Shown here: positions 41,373 to 48,763 of the stretch, one piece after another
How the letters are laid out: each line of letters begins with the position of its first letter
Numbering within the stretch: the stretch's first letter is position 1
DNA from: Candidatus Omnitrophota bacterium
GTDB taxonomy: Bacteria > Omnitrophota > Gorgyraeia > Gygaellales > Gygaellaceae
Direction of reading: 5' to 3'
Length of the DNA: 48,763 nucleotides
Assembly (NCBI GenBank): GCA_018400015.1
Contig: JAGYNB010000005.1
Location: 1 to 48,763, forward strand
Program-made: the position numbers and the translations under genes
Notes under the pieces: model-generated
Database searches by the model: none
Seen by the model: the letters and a program-made list of their open reading frames with translations, nothing else
What the model was told of the DNA's origin: nothing

Positions 41373-42328
41373 TGAAAGAAACTATTAATAAAATAATCGG
41401 TACAACAACTATTTTTGTTATTGTTATCATGGCAATATTTTTAAGCGGAGCTATCTTTATCGTCAGTGAGGCCCAGCAGGTTGTATTGACTCAGTTTGGC
41501 AAACCCGTGGGCAAGCCGATTGTAAACGCAGGCCTACATATGAAACTGCCTTTTATTCAGCAGGCACATTATTTTGACAAAAGGTTATTAGAGTGGGATG
41601 GAGACCCCAATCAGATTCCTACAAAGGACAAGAAATATATCTGGGTGGATACGACAGCGCGCTGGCGCATAACCGATTCGTTAAAATTCCTGCAGTCTGT
41701 GGGGAATGAACTTGGCGCCCATAGCAGCTTAGATGACATTATTAATTCCGCAACAAGAGATGCAATTACCGGGCATCTTTTAGTAGATGCGGTTAGGAAT
41801 TCAAACCGTATTTTGGATATTATCGAAGAAGGGAGCGATGTTATTTTAGCAGACGAAGCCTTGGAGAGCATAGAGGCCGGTAGAAGCGAAATTACTAGGA
41901 ATATCCTTGCTAAATCAAAAGTACTCGCGCCTCAATACGGAATTGATATTATAGATGTGCGCATTAAGCGCGTTAATTATGTAGAAGAGGTTCGTAATAA
42001 AGTTTATGACAGGATGATTTCTGAGAGAAAAAGGGCAGCGGAAAAATACCGCTCTGAAGGCGAAGGCAGGTCTGCGGAAATCGAAGGGCAGGTTATCAAG
42101 GAGTTAAAAGCCATTACATCGGAAGCGTATCGTAAGGCGCAGATAATCAAGGGCGAGGCCGAAGCCGAAACAACAAAAATATATGCTCAGGCTTATAATA
42201 AGGATCCGGATTTCTATTCTTTCTTAAGGACTTTAGAGACCTATAAAGATACGGTTGATGAGAATTCAACTATTATCCTTACAACAGACAGCGAGTATTA
42301 TAAATATCTTGAGAAGTTAGAAAATTAA
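41372..42328 (+). CDS. hflC: HflC-type SPFH-domain protein
   Basis: The 318-residue partner of HflK has an N-terminal transmembrane segment (TTIFVIVIMAIFLSGAIFIV). The SPFH domain carries VVLTQFGKPVGKPIVNAGLH, and the coiled coil contains RMISERKRAAEKYRSEGEGR and TSEAYRKAQIIKGEAEAETT, with the conserved DPDFYSFLRTLETYK near its end. It overlaps the hflK stop by one base (TAATG). Both ends are intact. Confidence 0.94.
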   Translation: MKETINKIIGTTTIFVIVIMAIFLSGAIFIVSEAQQVVLTQFGKPVGKPIVNAGLHMKLPFIQQAHYFDKRLLEWDGDPNQIPTKDKKYIWVDTTARWRITDSLKFLQSVGNELGAHSSLDDIINSATRDAITGHLLVDAVRNSNRILDIIEEGSDVILADEALESIEAGRSEITRNILAKSKVLAPQYGIDIIDVRIKRVNYVEEVRNKVYDRMISERKRAAEKYRSEGEGRSAEIEGQVIKELKAITSEAYRKAQIIKGEAEAETTKIYAQAYNKDPDFYSFLRTLETYKDTVDENSTIILTTDSEYYKYLEKLEN

Positions 42329-42332
42329 TTTT

Positions 42333-42417
42333 GCGCAGGTGGCGGAATTGGTATACGCGCACGTTTGAGGGGCGTGTGGGGTAACCCGTGTGGGTTCAAG
42401 TCCCACCCTGCGCACCA
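42333..42417 (+). tRNA. tRNA-Leu (GAG)
   Basis: Class II tRNA with acceptor GCGCAGG/CCTGCGC, anticodon stem CACGT/GCGTG with loop TTGAGGG (anticodon GAG), a long variable arm and T-arm GTGGG-TTCAAGT-CCCAC. A73 and encoded CCA (42415-42417) follow. It starts five bases after hflC and ends five bases before the convergent response-regulator gene. Confidence 0.94.
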
Positions 42418-42421
42418 AATA

Positions 42422-43351
42422 TCATTTAGCTCTTTTATCCACTACGTAGTTACTCTTGCCTATTTTTTTTGCCGCACTTTTTAATTCTGCGCCAATCTCA
42501 CCAACCTGAGCAACGTGGGTTATCTTGCGGGATTCGTTTGTGACAACGCCAATAGAAACGCTCATTAAAGGTACTTCTTGCGGATTGCCTTGGCGGTCTT
42601 TGGAAACAATAAAGCCTTTACAGCGGTCTTCTTGATTGTAGAATTTAGGAGCAGTTCCATCGAATTCTTTTATTATTTCAGTGCAAAGGTTATCCATTCT
42701 TTCAGGAGTTGTTATTACTACAAAATCATCTCCACCGATATGTCCGATAAAGTCATCTTGCGCGCCTGTTTGTGAAACGCTTGAGATAATTACCCGGGCA
42801 GTTTCTTTTATAACATCATCCCCGTGTTCAAAACCATATTTATCGTTATAACTTTTGAATTTATCAAGGTCAATGTAACAGACAGCAAATGGTTTTTCTG
42901 AAGTTATACGGTTTTGTAATTCAGACATGATTGAGATATTTCCAGGGAGTCTGCTTAAAGGATTTGCATCCAGATCGCGCTGCATGCGAGAGATAATCAT
43001 TTTTATCCTGGCGATTAGTTCTTTGGGTACAAAAGGTTTTGTGATGTAATCGTCCGCTCCGGCTTCCAAGCCCCGTACCTTGTCATCAATATCGCTTTTG
43101 CCAGTTAAAAGCACTACAGGCATATGCTGCATAAGTAAGTCTTTCTTGATTACCTGGCAAAGGTCTTTGCCGTTCATTTTCGGCATGGAGTAGTCTAGTA
43201 TTACCATGTCTGGGTTTTGTTTCTGGATTTCTCTTAAGGCTTCTTCTCCGTCACAGGTTTCAATTACCTGGTAGCCTTCTTTGGTGAGTACGATTTTTAT
43301 GATATCGCGGATATCCGGTTCGTCATCTGCTATAAGTATTCTTATGCTCAT
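42422..43351 (-). CDS. Response regulator with GGDEF-type output (receiver-GGDDF)
   Basis: The 309-residue protein has a receiver (DDEPDIRD, D53 in ILDYSMP, K in ITKPF at about residue 105). The GGDEF-type domain has YIDLDKFKSYNDKYGFEHGD and the active-site loop reads HIGGDDFVVI (residues 206-210), with Asp in place of the usual Glu. A diguanylate cyclase activity is therefore possible but uncertain. It overlaps the GAF kinase gene by four bases on the same strand, so the two are a pair. A PilZ protein, a potential c-di-GMP receptor, is encoded elsewhere in the window. Confidence 0.9.
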   Translation of the reverse strand: MSIRILIADDEPDIRDIIKIVLTKEGYQVIETCDGEEALREIQKQNPDMVILDYSMPKMNGKDLCQVIKKDLLMQHMPVVLLTGKSDIDDKVRGLEAGADDYITKPFVPKELIARIKMIISRMQRDLDANPLSRLPGNISIMSELQNRITSEKPFAVCYIDLDKFKSYNDKYGFEHGDDVIKETARVIISSVSQTGAQDDFIGHIGGDDFVVITTPERMDNLCTEIIKEFDGTAPKFYNQEDRCKGFIVSKDRQGNPQEVPLMSVSIGVVTNESRKITHVAQVGEIGAELKSAAKKIGKSNYVVDKRAK

Positions 43352-44838
43352 TTTGTTTTGGGGATAGTGAAACTAAAAGTAGTTCCTTGGTTTTCAATAG
43401 AGTTGAACCATATTCTTCCTTTATGGGCTTCAACGATTTGTTTTACAAGACAAAGACCGAGCCCGGTTCCTTTAATATTATTATCGATTGCGTTATTGGC
43501 GCGCTGGAACTCCTGGAAAATTAAATGAATGTGATCTTTGGGTATACCGATACCAGTATCGGTTACGCTTGCTTCCATAAAGTCGCCAGTATCTTTTACG
43601 GTTATTTTTACTTCGCCTTTTTCCGGGGTAAACTTGATCGCATTGGAAACCAGATTTATAAAAACCCTTTCAATCTGCATGGCATCAGCGGTGATTTTTA
43701 TTGGTTCTTTTGGCAAATCAATATTTAAGTTAAGATTATGTTCTTTAATCTGTATGGCAAACATCTCGGCAATTTTATCAATAACGGGTTTTATTTCCTG
43801 GTCTTGCACGTTCATTTTTATGCGTCCGGCTTCAATTCTAGAAATATCCAGAAGATTCTCAATTAAGTCTGTAAGTTTATCCGAATGCTCATTAATTTTA
43901 CTAAGGCGGGTTTGTATCTCTTCGGGTATGTCTCCCAGAGTGCCGGCTAGGATTAAAGAGGCATAGCCTTTTATTGATGTAAGAGGAGTCCTTAGCTCAT
44001 GGGATACTGCTAAAATAAAATCGGTTTTTCTTTTGTTTATCCTTTCGATATTTTCCAAGGCTTTGGTAAGCTCCATTGTGCGCTCTTTTACTTTTATCTC
44101 CAGGTCTTGTTGCGAACGCCAGGTCTGTTCGAAAAGCCTTGCATTTTCGATTGCCTGGGATATTTGCGTAGAAAGTATTGCTACGAGTTCTTCTTCGCCT
44201 TCGGTTATATTAAGCGCTTTAGATTCATTACCTAGAAAAAGTATGCCTTCAAGGCCTTGTTTTGTTAAAAGGCCGCTGATTATAAAAACTTCGGATTGTA
44301 ATTTCTTTAAAACAAATTCTTTAATCTCGGGATTTTCATCCGTTAGGCTGGAGATGGAATTTTTATCTGAAATTAGATTAATTAATTTCATATTTGAGAA
44401 TACGGCACTCTGGATATTGGTTATTTCTTCTGTCTTAAAACCGCCAATGATTCTACATATTGGCTCGCGTGCAGTATTTAAGACAAACAACAGGCACTTG
44501 TCAAAACCTAAGTCGTGCAAAAGGGGCGTACTTAAGCGGTTGAACATCTCGTCTTCTTCCAGGGTTGTAGACAGGGCGTGGGAGATTTTTTGCAATGCGA
44601 AAAGTCCGGATACTTTTTTATCCAGCTCTTCCTGGGTTTTATTAAGTTCAAGGTCGGTTTTTATGATCAGTTTGGCTTGTTCGTCAGCTTCCTGTAGGTT
44701 GCGGTTTAATTGGTAGTTCTGCGATTTTAATTCCCGCAGTACGCGGTTTTTGGAAACCACCATCATAATCAATAACAGTATGGTAACGTAAAATACAAAT
44801 TGTAAACTTATAAAATCCATTTTGTTTTTATGTTGCAA
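43348..44838 (-). CDS. Membrane-anchored GAF histidine kinase
   Basis: The 496-residue kinase has one N-terminal transmembrane helix (residues 11-28), a coiled coil to about 75, and a GAF-like domain (about 80-235). HisKA has H280 in AVSHELRTPLTSIKGYASLI, and the HATPase has N, G1 and G2 boxes including DTGIGIPKDH and GTGLGLCLVKQIVEAH. All catalytic residues are present. It overlaps the FIST gene by 11 bases upstream and the regulator by four downstream. The GAF domain could read a small molecule or take input from the FIST protein. Confidence 0.92.
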   Translation of the reverse strand: MQHKNKMDFISLQFVFYVTILLLIMMVVSKNRVLRELKSQNYQLNRNLQEADEQAKLIIKTDLELNKTQEELDKKVSGLFALQKISHALSTTLEEDEMFNRLSTPLLHDLGFDKCLLFVLNTAREPICRIIGGFKTEEITNIQSAVFSNMKLINLISDKNSISSLTDENPEIKEFVLKKLQSEVFIISGLLTKQGLEGILFLGNESKALNITEGEEELVAILSTQISQAIENARLFEQTWRSQQDLEIKVKERTMELTKALENIERINKRKTDFILAVSHELRTPLTSIKGYASLILAGTLGDIPEEIQTRLSKINEHSDKLTDLIENLLDISRIEAGRIKMNVQDQEIKPVIDKIAEMFAIQIKEHNLNLNIDLPKEPIKITADAMQIERVFINLVSNAIKFTPEKGEVKITVKDTGDFMEASVTDTGIGIPKDHIHLIFQEFQRANNAIDNNIKGTGLGLCLVKQIVEAHKGRIWFNSIENQGTTFSFTIPKTK

Positions 44839-46024
44839 AAGTTAATGCTAAAAAAGACTCATTATGTATATATGATTCTCCCATATAATCAAGCGCTTTT
44901 AAAGGAGAAATTTCAGCAAAGCTAAATATGCCCATAAAGGGTATGTTTTCAAACTGTTGTTTTATCGAGAGAAATTCATCATCTATGGTTCGGCCTAAAA
45001 GTTTAAGCCTGCTTAAGGAATTAAACATTAAAGCAAAGATAATCTTTTTTGTTCTTACCTGGTCGGCCGCTGACCAGATTGCCTGAGTAGAGGCGGCAAT
45101 GCATTTGTCTTTTGTGCCCATCATTAGTTTTATTTGGCTGTTTTGCGGTACGTCTGCTTGGCAAAAAAGAGAACCGTCGGCTTTTAAGCTTAACACGTTG
45201 CGCAATAAATATTCTTTTTCAGCTTCCAGATACATCCCTAATGGATAAAGAATAGCTATGTGGCTTAACACATTGTCTTGTAATTCTTTTTTCGCCTGGT
45301 CAAAATATTCTTCGTATACTTTAAAGGCAGGCTGGTTGTCGATTTTTTCAATGATATTGCCGGATGAGGAGGTTACTTCATGCATTCTGCCTAAAGGGAC
45401 CCAGCCGTGTTTAGAGTCTTTGCCAAAATGTAGCGTTCTGCTGCAGATGAGTAGTCCCACAGCAGCGTCAGCATAGACACTGTTATTATAAAATACAAGA
45501 CTGTTTTTGAAACAAAAGTTATCTGTTGCAAAAGAACCGAAAATGGGAAAGCTCCTGCCTAATTTGGCTTTTAGCCCAGAGAGGATATCTGTTGGGTTTG
45601 CAATACGTGCATCGGAAAACATGATGAACATATTCCTTTGCGCGGATTTTGCTCTTTCTAGGCAGTCGGTTGCGAGGTTTTGTCCTGCTTCGAACAAATC
45701 ATTTTGACTTAAAGGTTTTTGTAAAGAACTGATGAACTGAATTTCATCGGAAGAAATTAACATTACGGCAATGCCTCTGCGTTCTATGCCAAAATGAGTT
45801 ATTACGCCTGCACCGCTTGAGCCAATCAGGTTGCGGGCATTGATTACTGAGTTTATTCCTCTTATTGCCTTGGCATTGGAAAACTCAATAGAAGCAAAGA
45901 CAATTGCCAAGTCGACATCGTTGCTTTTTTGATTAAGGCGAGTAATTGCCGAAATGGTAGCTTCACGGGCTGCCTTAAACACATCATCGTTATTATTAAA
46001 ACCCACACCTATATGAGTAGCCAT
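44828..46024 (-). CDS. FIST-domain sensor protein
   Basis: The 398-residue protein has the two FIST halves. FIST_N includes AIVFASIEFSNAKAIRGINS and NLIGSSGAGVITHFGIERRG, and FIST_C includes MFNSLSRLKLLGRTIDDEFL and NIPFMGIFSFAEISPL. FIST domains are predicted to bind small ligands such as amino acids and are usually linked to signal transduction, here to the kinase and receiver-GGDEF protein that follow. The ATG has no ribosome site, and its promoter is so close that the message may be leaderless. Confidence 0.88.
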   Translation of the reverse strand: MATHIGVGFNNNDDVFKAAREATISAITRLNQKSNDVDLAIVFASIEFSNAKAIRGINSVINARNLIGSSGAGVITHFGIERRGIAVMLISSDEIQFISSLQKPLSQNDLFEAGQNLATDCLERAKSAQRNMFIMFSDARIANPTDILSGLKAKLGRSFPIFGSFATDNFCFKNSLVFYNNSVYADAAVGLLICSRTLHFGKDSKHGWVPLGRMHEVTSSSGNIIEKIDNQPAFKVYEEYFDQAKKELQDNVLSHIAILYPLGMYLEAEKEYLLRNVLSLKADGSLFCQADVPQNSQIKLMMGTKDKCIAASTQAIWSAADQVRTKKIIFALMFNSLSRLKLLGRTIDDEFLSIKQQFENIPFMGIFSFAEISPLKALDYMGESYIHNESFLALTFAT

Positions 46025-46033
46025 GTTAATATT

Positions 46034-46061
46034 ATTTTAAATGTTAAAATCATGCTGTCAA
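46034..46061 (-). promoter_or_regulatory. Promoter of the FIST-kinase-GGDEF operon
   Basis: On the minus strand, TTGACA (complement of 46056-46061) and TAAAAT (complement of 46034-46039) are 16 bases apart. The start would be near 46027, about three bases before the FIST ATG at 46024, which implies little or no 5' leader. Confidence 0.65.
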
Positions 46062-46076
46062 CTATTAATATAACTG

Positions 46077-46104
46077 TTGACTATATAGGAATTTTCAATA
46101 AAAT
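46077..46104 (+). promoter_or_regulatory. Probable promoter of tRNA-Glu
   Basis: TTGACT (46077-46082) and TAAAAT (46099-46104) have a 16-base spacer, pointing toward tRNA-Glu at 46117. It is arranged back to back with the FIST promoter. Confidence 0.45.
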
Positions 46105-46116
46105 ATATATAATCAC

Positions 46117-46194
46117 GGCCCCATCGTCTAGCCTGGTCCAGGACGGGTGGTTCTCAGCCATCAAACACCGGTTCAAATCCGGTTGGGGCTACCA
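46117..46194 (+). tRNA. tRNA-Glu (CTC)
   Basis: Acceptor GGCCCCA/TGGGGCT, whose first pair is G-U, D-arm region TCGTCTAGCCTGGTCCAGGA, anticodon stem GGTGG/CCATC with loop TTCTCAG (anticodon CTC), T-arm ACCGG-TTCAAAT-CCGGT. A73 and encoded CCA (46192-46194) follow. The D-arm sequence is typical of tRNA-Glu. Confidence 0.93.
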
Positions 46195-46211
46195 GATTTT
46201 TTAACTATCCT

Positions 46212-47555
46212 ATGCCCATAAAGAAAGAAATACTTTTCGTAAATCCTACAGTTTCTGATAGGTTTCTTAAGATAGCACTTTTGTATTTTAAAAAAAGGAT
46301 GTCCGTTGTTTTTTACATACTTTCTGCACTCACGCCAAAAGAGTATATAATCAAAATAAGCAATGTGAAGATTTTTTGGTCAAAGAAAGATTTCGCTCGA
46401 TACAAGGACTGTCTTGTCGGAATAACATCTACAACAATAAGTGCGAAAAACGCATATAGGTTGGCAGATCGTTTTAGGGCGTCAGGAGCATATGTGGTTA
46501 TGGGCGGGCCGCATGTAAGTGTTCTGCCGGAAGAGGCGCTGGAGCATTGTCATAGTGTTGTTATTGGCGAAGCCGAATCTGTATGGAAAGATGTAATTGC
46601 AGATTTTGAACAAGGCTCTTTAAAGAGTAAATATATAGGTGAACTGCTTGATGACTTTTTTTCTCCGGTGTACGAATATTTTTTAAAGCTTCCTCCAAAA
46701 ACACTTCGCAGAATAGGTATTTATACGCACAGGGGCTGTAAGTATAATTGCGAGTTTTGCGCAACTCCAAAAAAGAAGTTACGGTTTGTAAAAATCGAGC
46801 AGATAGTAGGTTTGTTGAGGAGAATGAAGCAAGGGATGTTTTTCCCTTCTGTTTTTAAACCTACGATAGATCTATTGGGAGATAATATCTATTCTGATCC
46901 TGATTTTGCCAAAAGGCTTTTCAAGGCGATTATTCCTTTAGGGATAAGTTATACAATTATTGCATCTATTGATATTGCATTTGACGAAGAGGCTCTTATG
47001 TTAGCTAAACAGAGCGGTTGCAGCTGCCTATTTATTGGTTTTGAGACTGTATTCCCCCAGACATTGCCCAAACTTTCGATTCCGTATATAAAAAGCCACA
47101 ATGATTATATAAAGGCAGTAAAAAATATCAAAAAATATAAGTTAAGAATAATCGGAGCTTTTATTATCGGGTTCGATAATTATAGCCATAAGGATTATTT
47201 AAGGCTTCTGTTTTTGATAATGCGTATGCGTTTGTTTCTTGTTTCGCTTACTACCTTAACACCTTTTCCCGGGTCGGCATTGTTTGAGCGATTAAAAAAA
47301 GAAAATAGAATTTTGAATTTTGATTGGGATAAATATAACGTTCTTGCCAGGCCAGTATTTAAGCCAAGGAAAATGGCGGTTTTAACAGTTAAATTATGGT
47401 TCGTATTTATTCGCATCGTATCGTTACTGTTTAGCAGCATGACAGCGGTTTTTTTTCTTTTACTTGTTTTGAGCATTATTCTTTCTGAATTAGACAAAAA
47501 AATTGCTTATCAAATGGCCATAGAAAGGCTTGGTCCGGTATTTATTGTTAAATAG
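46212..47555 (+). CDS. Radical SAM protein with B12-binding-type N-terminus
   Basis: The 447-residue protein has a cobalamin-binding-type region (about 60-140) with VGITSTTISAKNAYRLADRF and GAYVVMGGPHVSVLPEEALE, the B12-like GGPH segment. The radical SAM CxxxCxxC cluster is HRGCKYNCEFCATP (C176, C180, C183), and a C-terminal stretch is hydrophobic (SLLFSSMTAVFFLLLVLSII). Such enzymes methylate or rearrange substrates, often in lipid or natural-product pathways. The substrate cannot be told. The C-terminal membrane segment, if real, suggests a lipid target. No ribosome site is visible. Confidence 0.88.
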   Translation: MPIKKEILFVNPTVSDRFLKIALLYFKKRMSVVFYILSALTPKEYIIKISNVKIFWSKKDFARYKDCLVGITSTTISAKNAYRLADRFRASGAYVVMGGPHVSVLPEEALEHCHSVVIGEAESVWKDVIADFEQGSLKSKYIGELLDDFFSPVYEYFLKLPPKTLRRIGIYTHRGCKYNCEFCATPKKKLRFVKIEQIVGLLRRMKQGMFFPSVFKPTIDLLGDNIYSDPDFAKRLFKAIIPLGISYTIIASIDIAFDEEALMLAKQSGCSCLFIGFETVFPQTLPKLSIPYIKSHNDYIKAVKNIKKYKLRIIGAFIIGFDNYSHKDYLRLLFLIMRMRLFLVSLTTLTPFPGSALFERLKKENRILNFDWDKYNVLARPVFKPRKMAVLTVKLWFVFIRIVSLLFSSMTAVFFLLLVLSIILSELDKKIAYQMAIERLGPVFIVK

Positions 47556-47575
47556 TAAAGTAAAAAAATCTTTTT

Positions 47576-47603
47576 TTGCTTGCTTTTTGTAACTATATAT
47601 GAT
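47576..47603 (+). promoter_or_regulatory. Weak promoter candidate upstream of the parvulin gene
   Basis: TTGCTT (47576-47581) and TATGAT (47598-47603) with a 16-base spacer lie before the parvulin lipoprotein gene, whose ribosome site is AAGGAGG. Confidence 0.35.
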
Positions 47604-47645
47604 AAAAATAGTAAAGAATAAAATAATTAAAATCAAGGAGGCTTT

Positions 47646-48530
47646 ATGAAGGCAAGACTCTTTTGTTTTATTGGTATTTTGTTGATAATTTCAGGCTGTG
47701 ATCTTATAGACCAGCAGATATCAAAAGTTTACAATAAACCCACCGGTACTATCATAGCGGAAATCGGCAAAGACTATGTTACTCTTGAAGAGTTAAATTC
47801 AGAGATAGATACTTATAACTCCAGCCCCGTAGTATTAGAAAACCCCAACATGAAAATAGCAACAAAAGAACAAAAGACTGAGTATCTCGACGAGGTTGTT
47901 AATCGAAAACTGCTTTATCGCGAGGCAGTGGATAGAGGTCTTGATTTAGATAAAGACTATCGCCAGGCAGTGGACAATTTTAAGACCACGCTTTTGGTAA
48001 CGAGGCTTATTTCGGACGAGACAAAAAATATTAATGTAGATTCAGCTGAGATAGAAGCAACATATAATCAGATAAAAGATATGCTTAAAGAGCCGGACCA
48101 GCGCTGGGTAAGAGAGATAGCGGTTGCCACAAGAAGTAAGGCTAATGAAATACTTTCACAGCTTCTTACTGGCGCAAGCTTTGCCAGCATGGCTATACAA
48201 TATTCTACTGTCGATAGTGCATCAAAAGGCGGAGATCTAGGTTATATAACTATTGGTTCAAAAGGTAATGATTTTCCTGAGTTTGATAACATTGTTTTCT
48301 CGCCCAGCTTAGAAGTAGGGGCTTTATCAAGTGTTTTCAAAGGCCCTGACGGATATTATATTGTAAAACTTGAGGATAAAAAAGAAGGAAAGACCCCTGC
48401 ATTGACTGAAGTTTGGGACAGGTTAAAGTTAGCCTTACAGCAGGAAAAACAGCAGGAAGCCTTGAATAAGCTGCTTGAAGAAGTTAAATCATCAACTGAT
48501 GTAAAAACTTACAGGCACCTTATAAAATAA
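47646..48530 (+). CDS. Parvulin-type peptidyl-prolyl isomerase lipoprotein (PrsA/SurA-like)
   Basis: The 294-residue protein has a lipoprotein signal peptide ending ISGC (C18), a SurA_N-like helical region (EIDTYNSSPVVLENPNMKIA to KLLYREAVDRGL), and a parvulin domain around residues 150-250 with REIAVATRSKANEILSQLLT and YSTVDSASKGGDLGYITIGS. It would help exported proteins fold at the membrane. One base of overlap joins it to cpaB, suggesting it assists assembly of the Tad pilus. Confidence 0.88.
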   Translation: MKARLFCFIGILLIISGCDLIDQQISKVYNKPTGTIIAEIGKDYVTLEELNSEIDTYNSSPVVLENPNMKIATKEQKTEYLDEVVNRKLLYREAVDRGLDLDKDYRQAVDNFKTTLLVTRLISDETKNINVDSAEIEATYNQIKDMLKEPDQRWVREIAVATRSKANEILSQLLTGASFASMAIQYSTVDSASKGGDLGYITIGSKGNDFPEFDNIVFSPSLEVGALSSVFKGPDGYYIVKLEDKKEGKTPALTEVWDRLKLALQQEKQQEALNKLLEEVKSSTDVKTYRHLIK

Positions 48531-48763
48531 TGGATATAAAGAAAAAACTGCCGTTGATTATCGGGATAGTAAGTGGTTTTTTAGCTGTTATGCTTGCTGC
48601 CAATTATATTCAGAATAAAGAAAGAGAATACCGTAGTAAATATACTCCTCGCGAATACGCAGTAGCTGTTTACGCCGTAAGGGATATAAGGCAGGGCGAA
48701 ACAATAGACGAAAGGGCCCTTGCTTTAAAAAAAATAAATGCTGAGTACCTTCAGCCTCGGGCA
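48530..48763 (+). CDS. cpaB: Flp/Tad pilus assembly protein CpaB, N-terminal part
   Basis: The window cuts the frame after 78 codons. It opens MDIKKKLPLIIGIVSGFLAV, a membrane anchor, then a SAF-type beta region YAVAVYAVRDIRQGETIDER, the typical CpaB/RcpC N-terminus. CpaB works in export or stabilisation of the Flp pilus. The start overlaps the parvulin gene by one base (TAATG). More tad genes are expected downstream. Confidence 0.85.
   Translation, partial: MDIKKKLPLIIGIVSGFLAVMLAANYIQNKEREYRSKYTPREYAVAVYAVRDIRQGETIDERALALKKINAEYLQPRA

Noticed and set aside
43525-44716. Plus-strand frames opposite the GAF kinase
   Set aside because: They are antisense to a gene with all kinase motifs, and they have serine-rich sequences without domain features, as expected of shadows.
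47556-47580. Terminator after the radical SAM gene
   Set aside because: AAAAAAA-TC-TTTTTTT at 47562-47577 has no GC stem and no loop long enough to fold, so it is not supported as a hairpin.
1-48763. Insertion sequences, prophage or restriction systems
   Set aside because: No transposase, integrase, phage structural or restriction-modification domain was recognised in any substantial frame.

Overview
The window is a contiguous, gene-dense piece of an AT-rich (roughly 38-40% G+C by eye) bacterial chromosome. Housekeeping gene orders are well conserved: yidC-jag-parA-parB, thrS-infC-rpmI-rplT, pheS-pheT next to a probable 6S RNA and the rny-ymdB pair, xseA-xseB-dxs, and hflK-hflC. An Mla-type lipid transporter, many lipoproteins, MscS channels and a Tad-pilus gene indicate a diderm envelope. 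The mixture, with a four-subunit 2-oxoacid:ferredoxin oxidoreductase and many small membrane proteins, would suit an uncultured anaerobic lineage such as Omnitrophota (PVC group). That placement is inference from general knowledge and was not tested here.

Layout. 1-2149: tail of yidC, a Jag protein reduced to its N-terminal domain, two perfect parS sites and parAB, which suggests proximity to the replication origin. 2161-5111: nucleotide, RNA and coenzyme A genes (ndk, yicC, gmk, rpoZ, coaC) and three tRNAs. 5124-7924: thrS, infC with a probable ATA start, rpmI, rplT. 7944-11283: potassium uptake (two TrkA proteins and TrkH) plus a small exported protein. 11220-14279: pheST. 14288-14495: probable 6S RNA with its own promoter. 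14503-20678: rarA, 5-formyltetrahydrofolate cyclo-ligase, rny, ymdB, a PilZ protein, xseAB. 20680-26552: dxs, vorDBAC-like oxidoreductase, gltX, a tiny lipoprotein and tRNA-Gln.

26840-39360 is the most distinctive part, an envelope-homeostasis island on one strand. A soluble histidine kinase and a FixJ-like response regulator are followed by a STAS-MlaE/MlaF/MlaD/PqiC-like lipid transporter, a stand-alone receiver, and about a dozen small membrane, lipoprotein and mechanosensitive-type genes. A nearly identical 26-bp element containing an inverted repeat lies upstream of both the lipid-transport operon and the stand-alone receiver. I propose that the island is a phosphorelay-controlled envelope regulon. 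The component families are known, but I do not recognise this assembly and its shared element as a described system.

39361-48763: an operator-like palindrome on a strong promoter, an orphan minus-strand ORF, yggT, hflKC, tRNA-Leu, a minus-strand FIST / GAF kinase / receiver-GGDEF signalling operon, tRNA-Glu, a radical SAM protein with a B12-type domain, a parvulin lipoprotein and the start of cpaB. Recurrent traits are tight stop-start overlaps, strong AAGGAGG ribosome sites, promoters so close to start codons that some messages may be leaderless, and small aminoacyl-tRNA synthetases without accessory domains.
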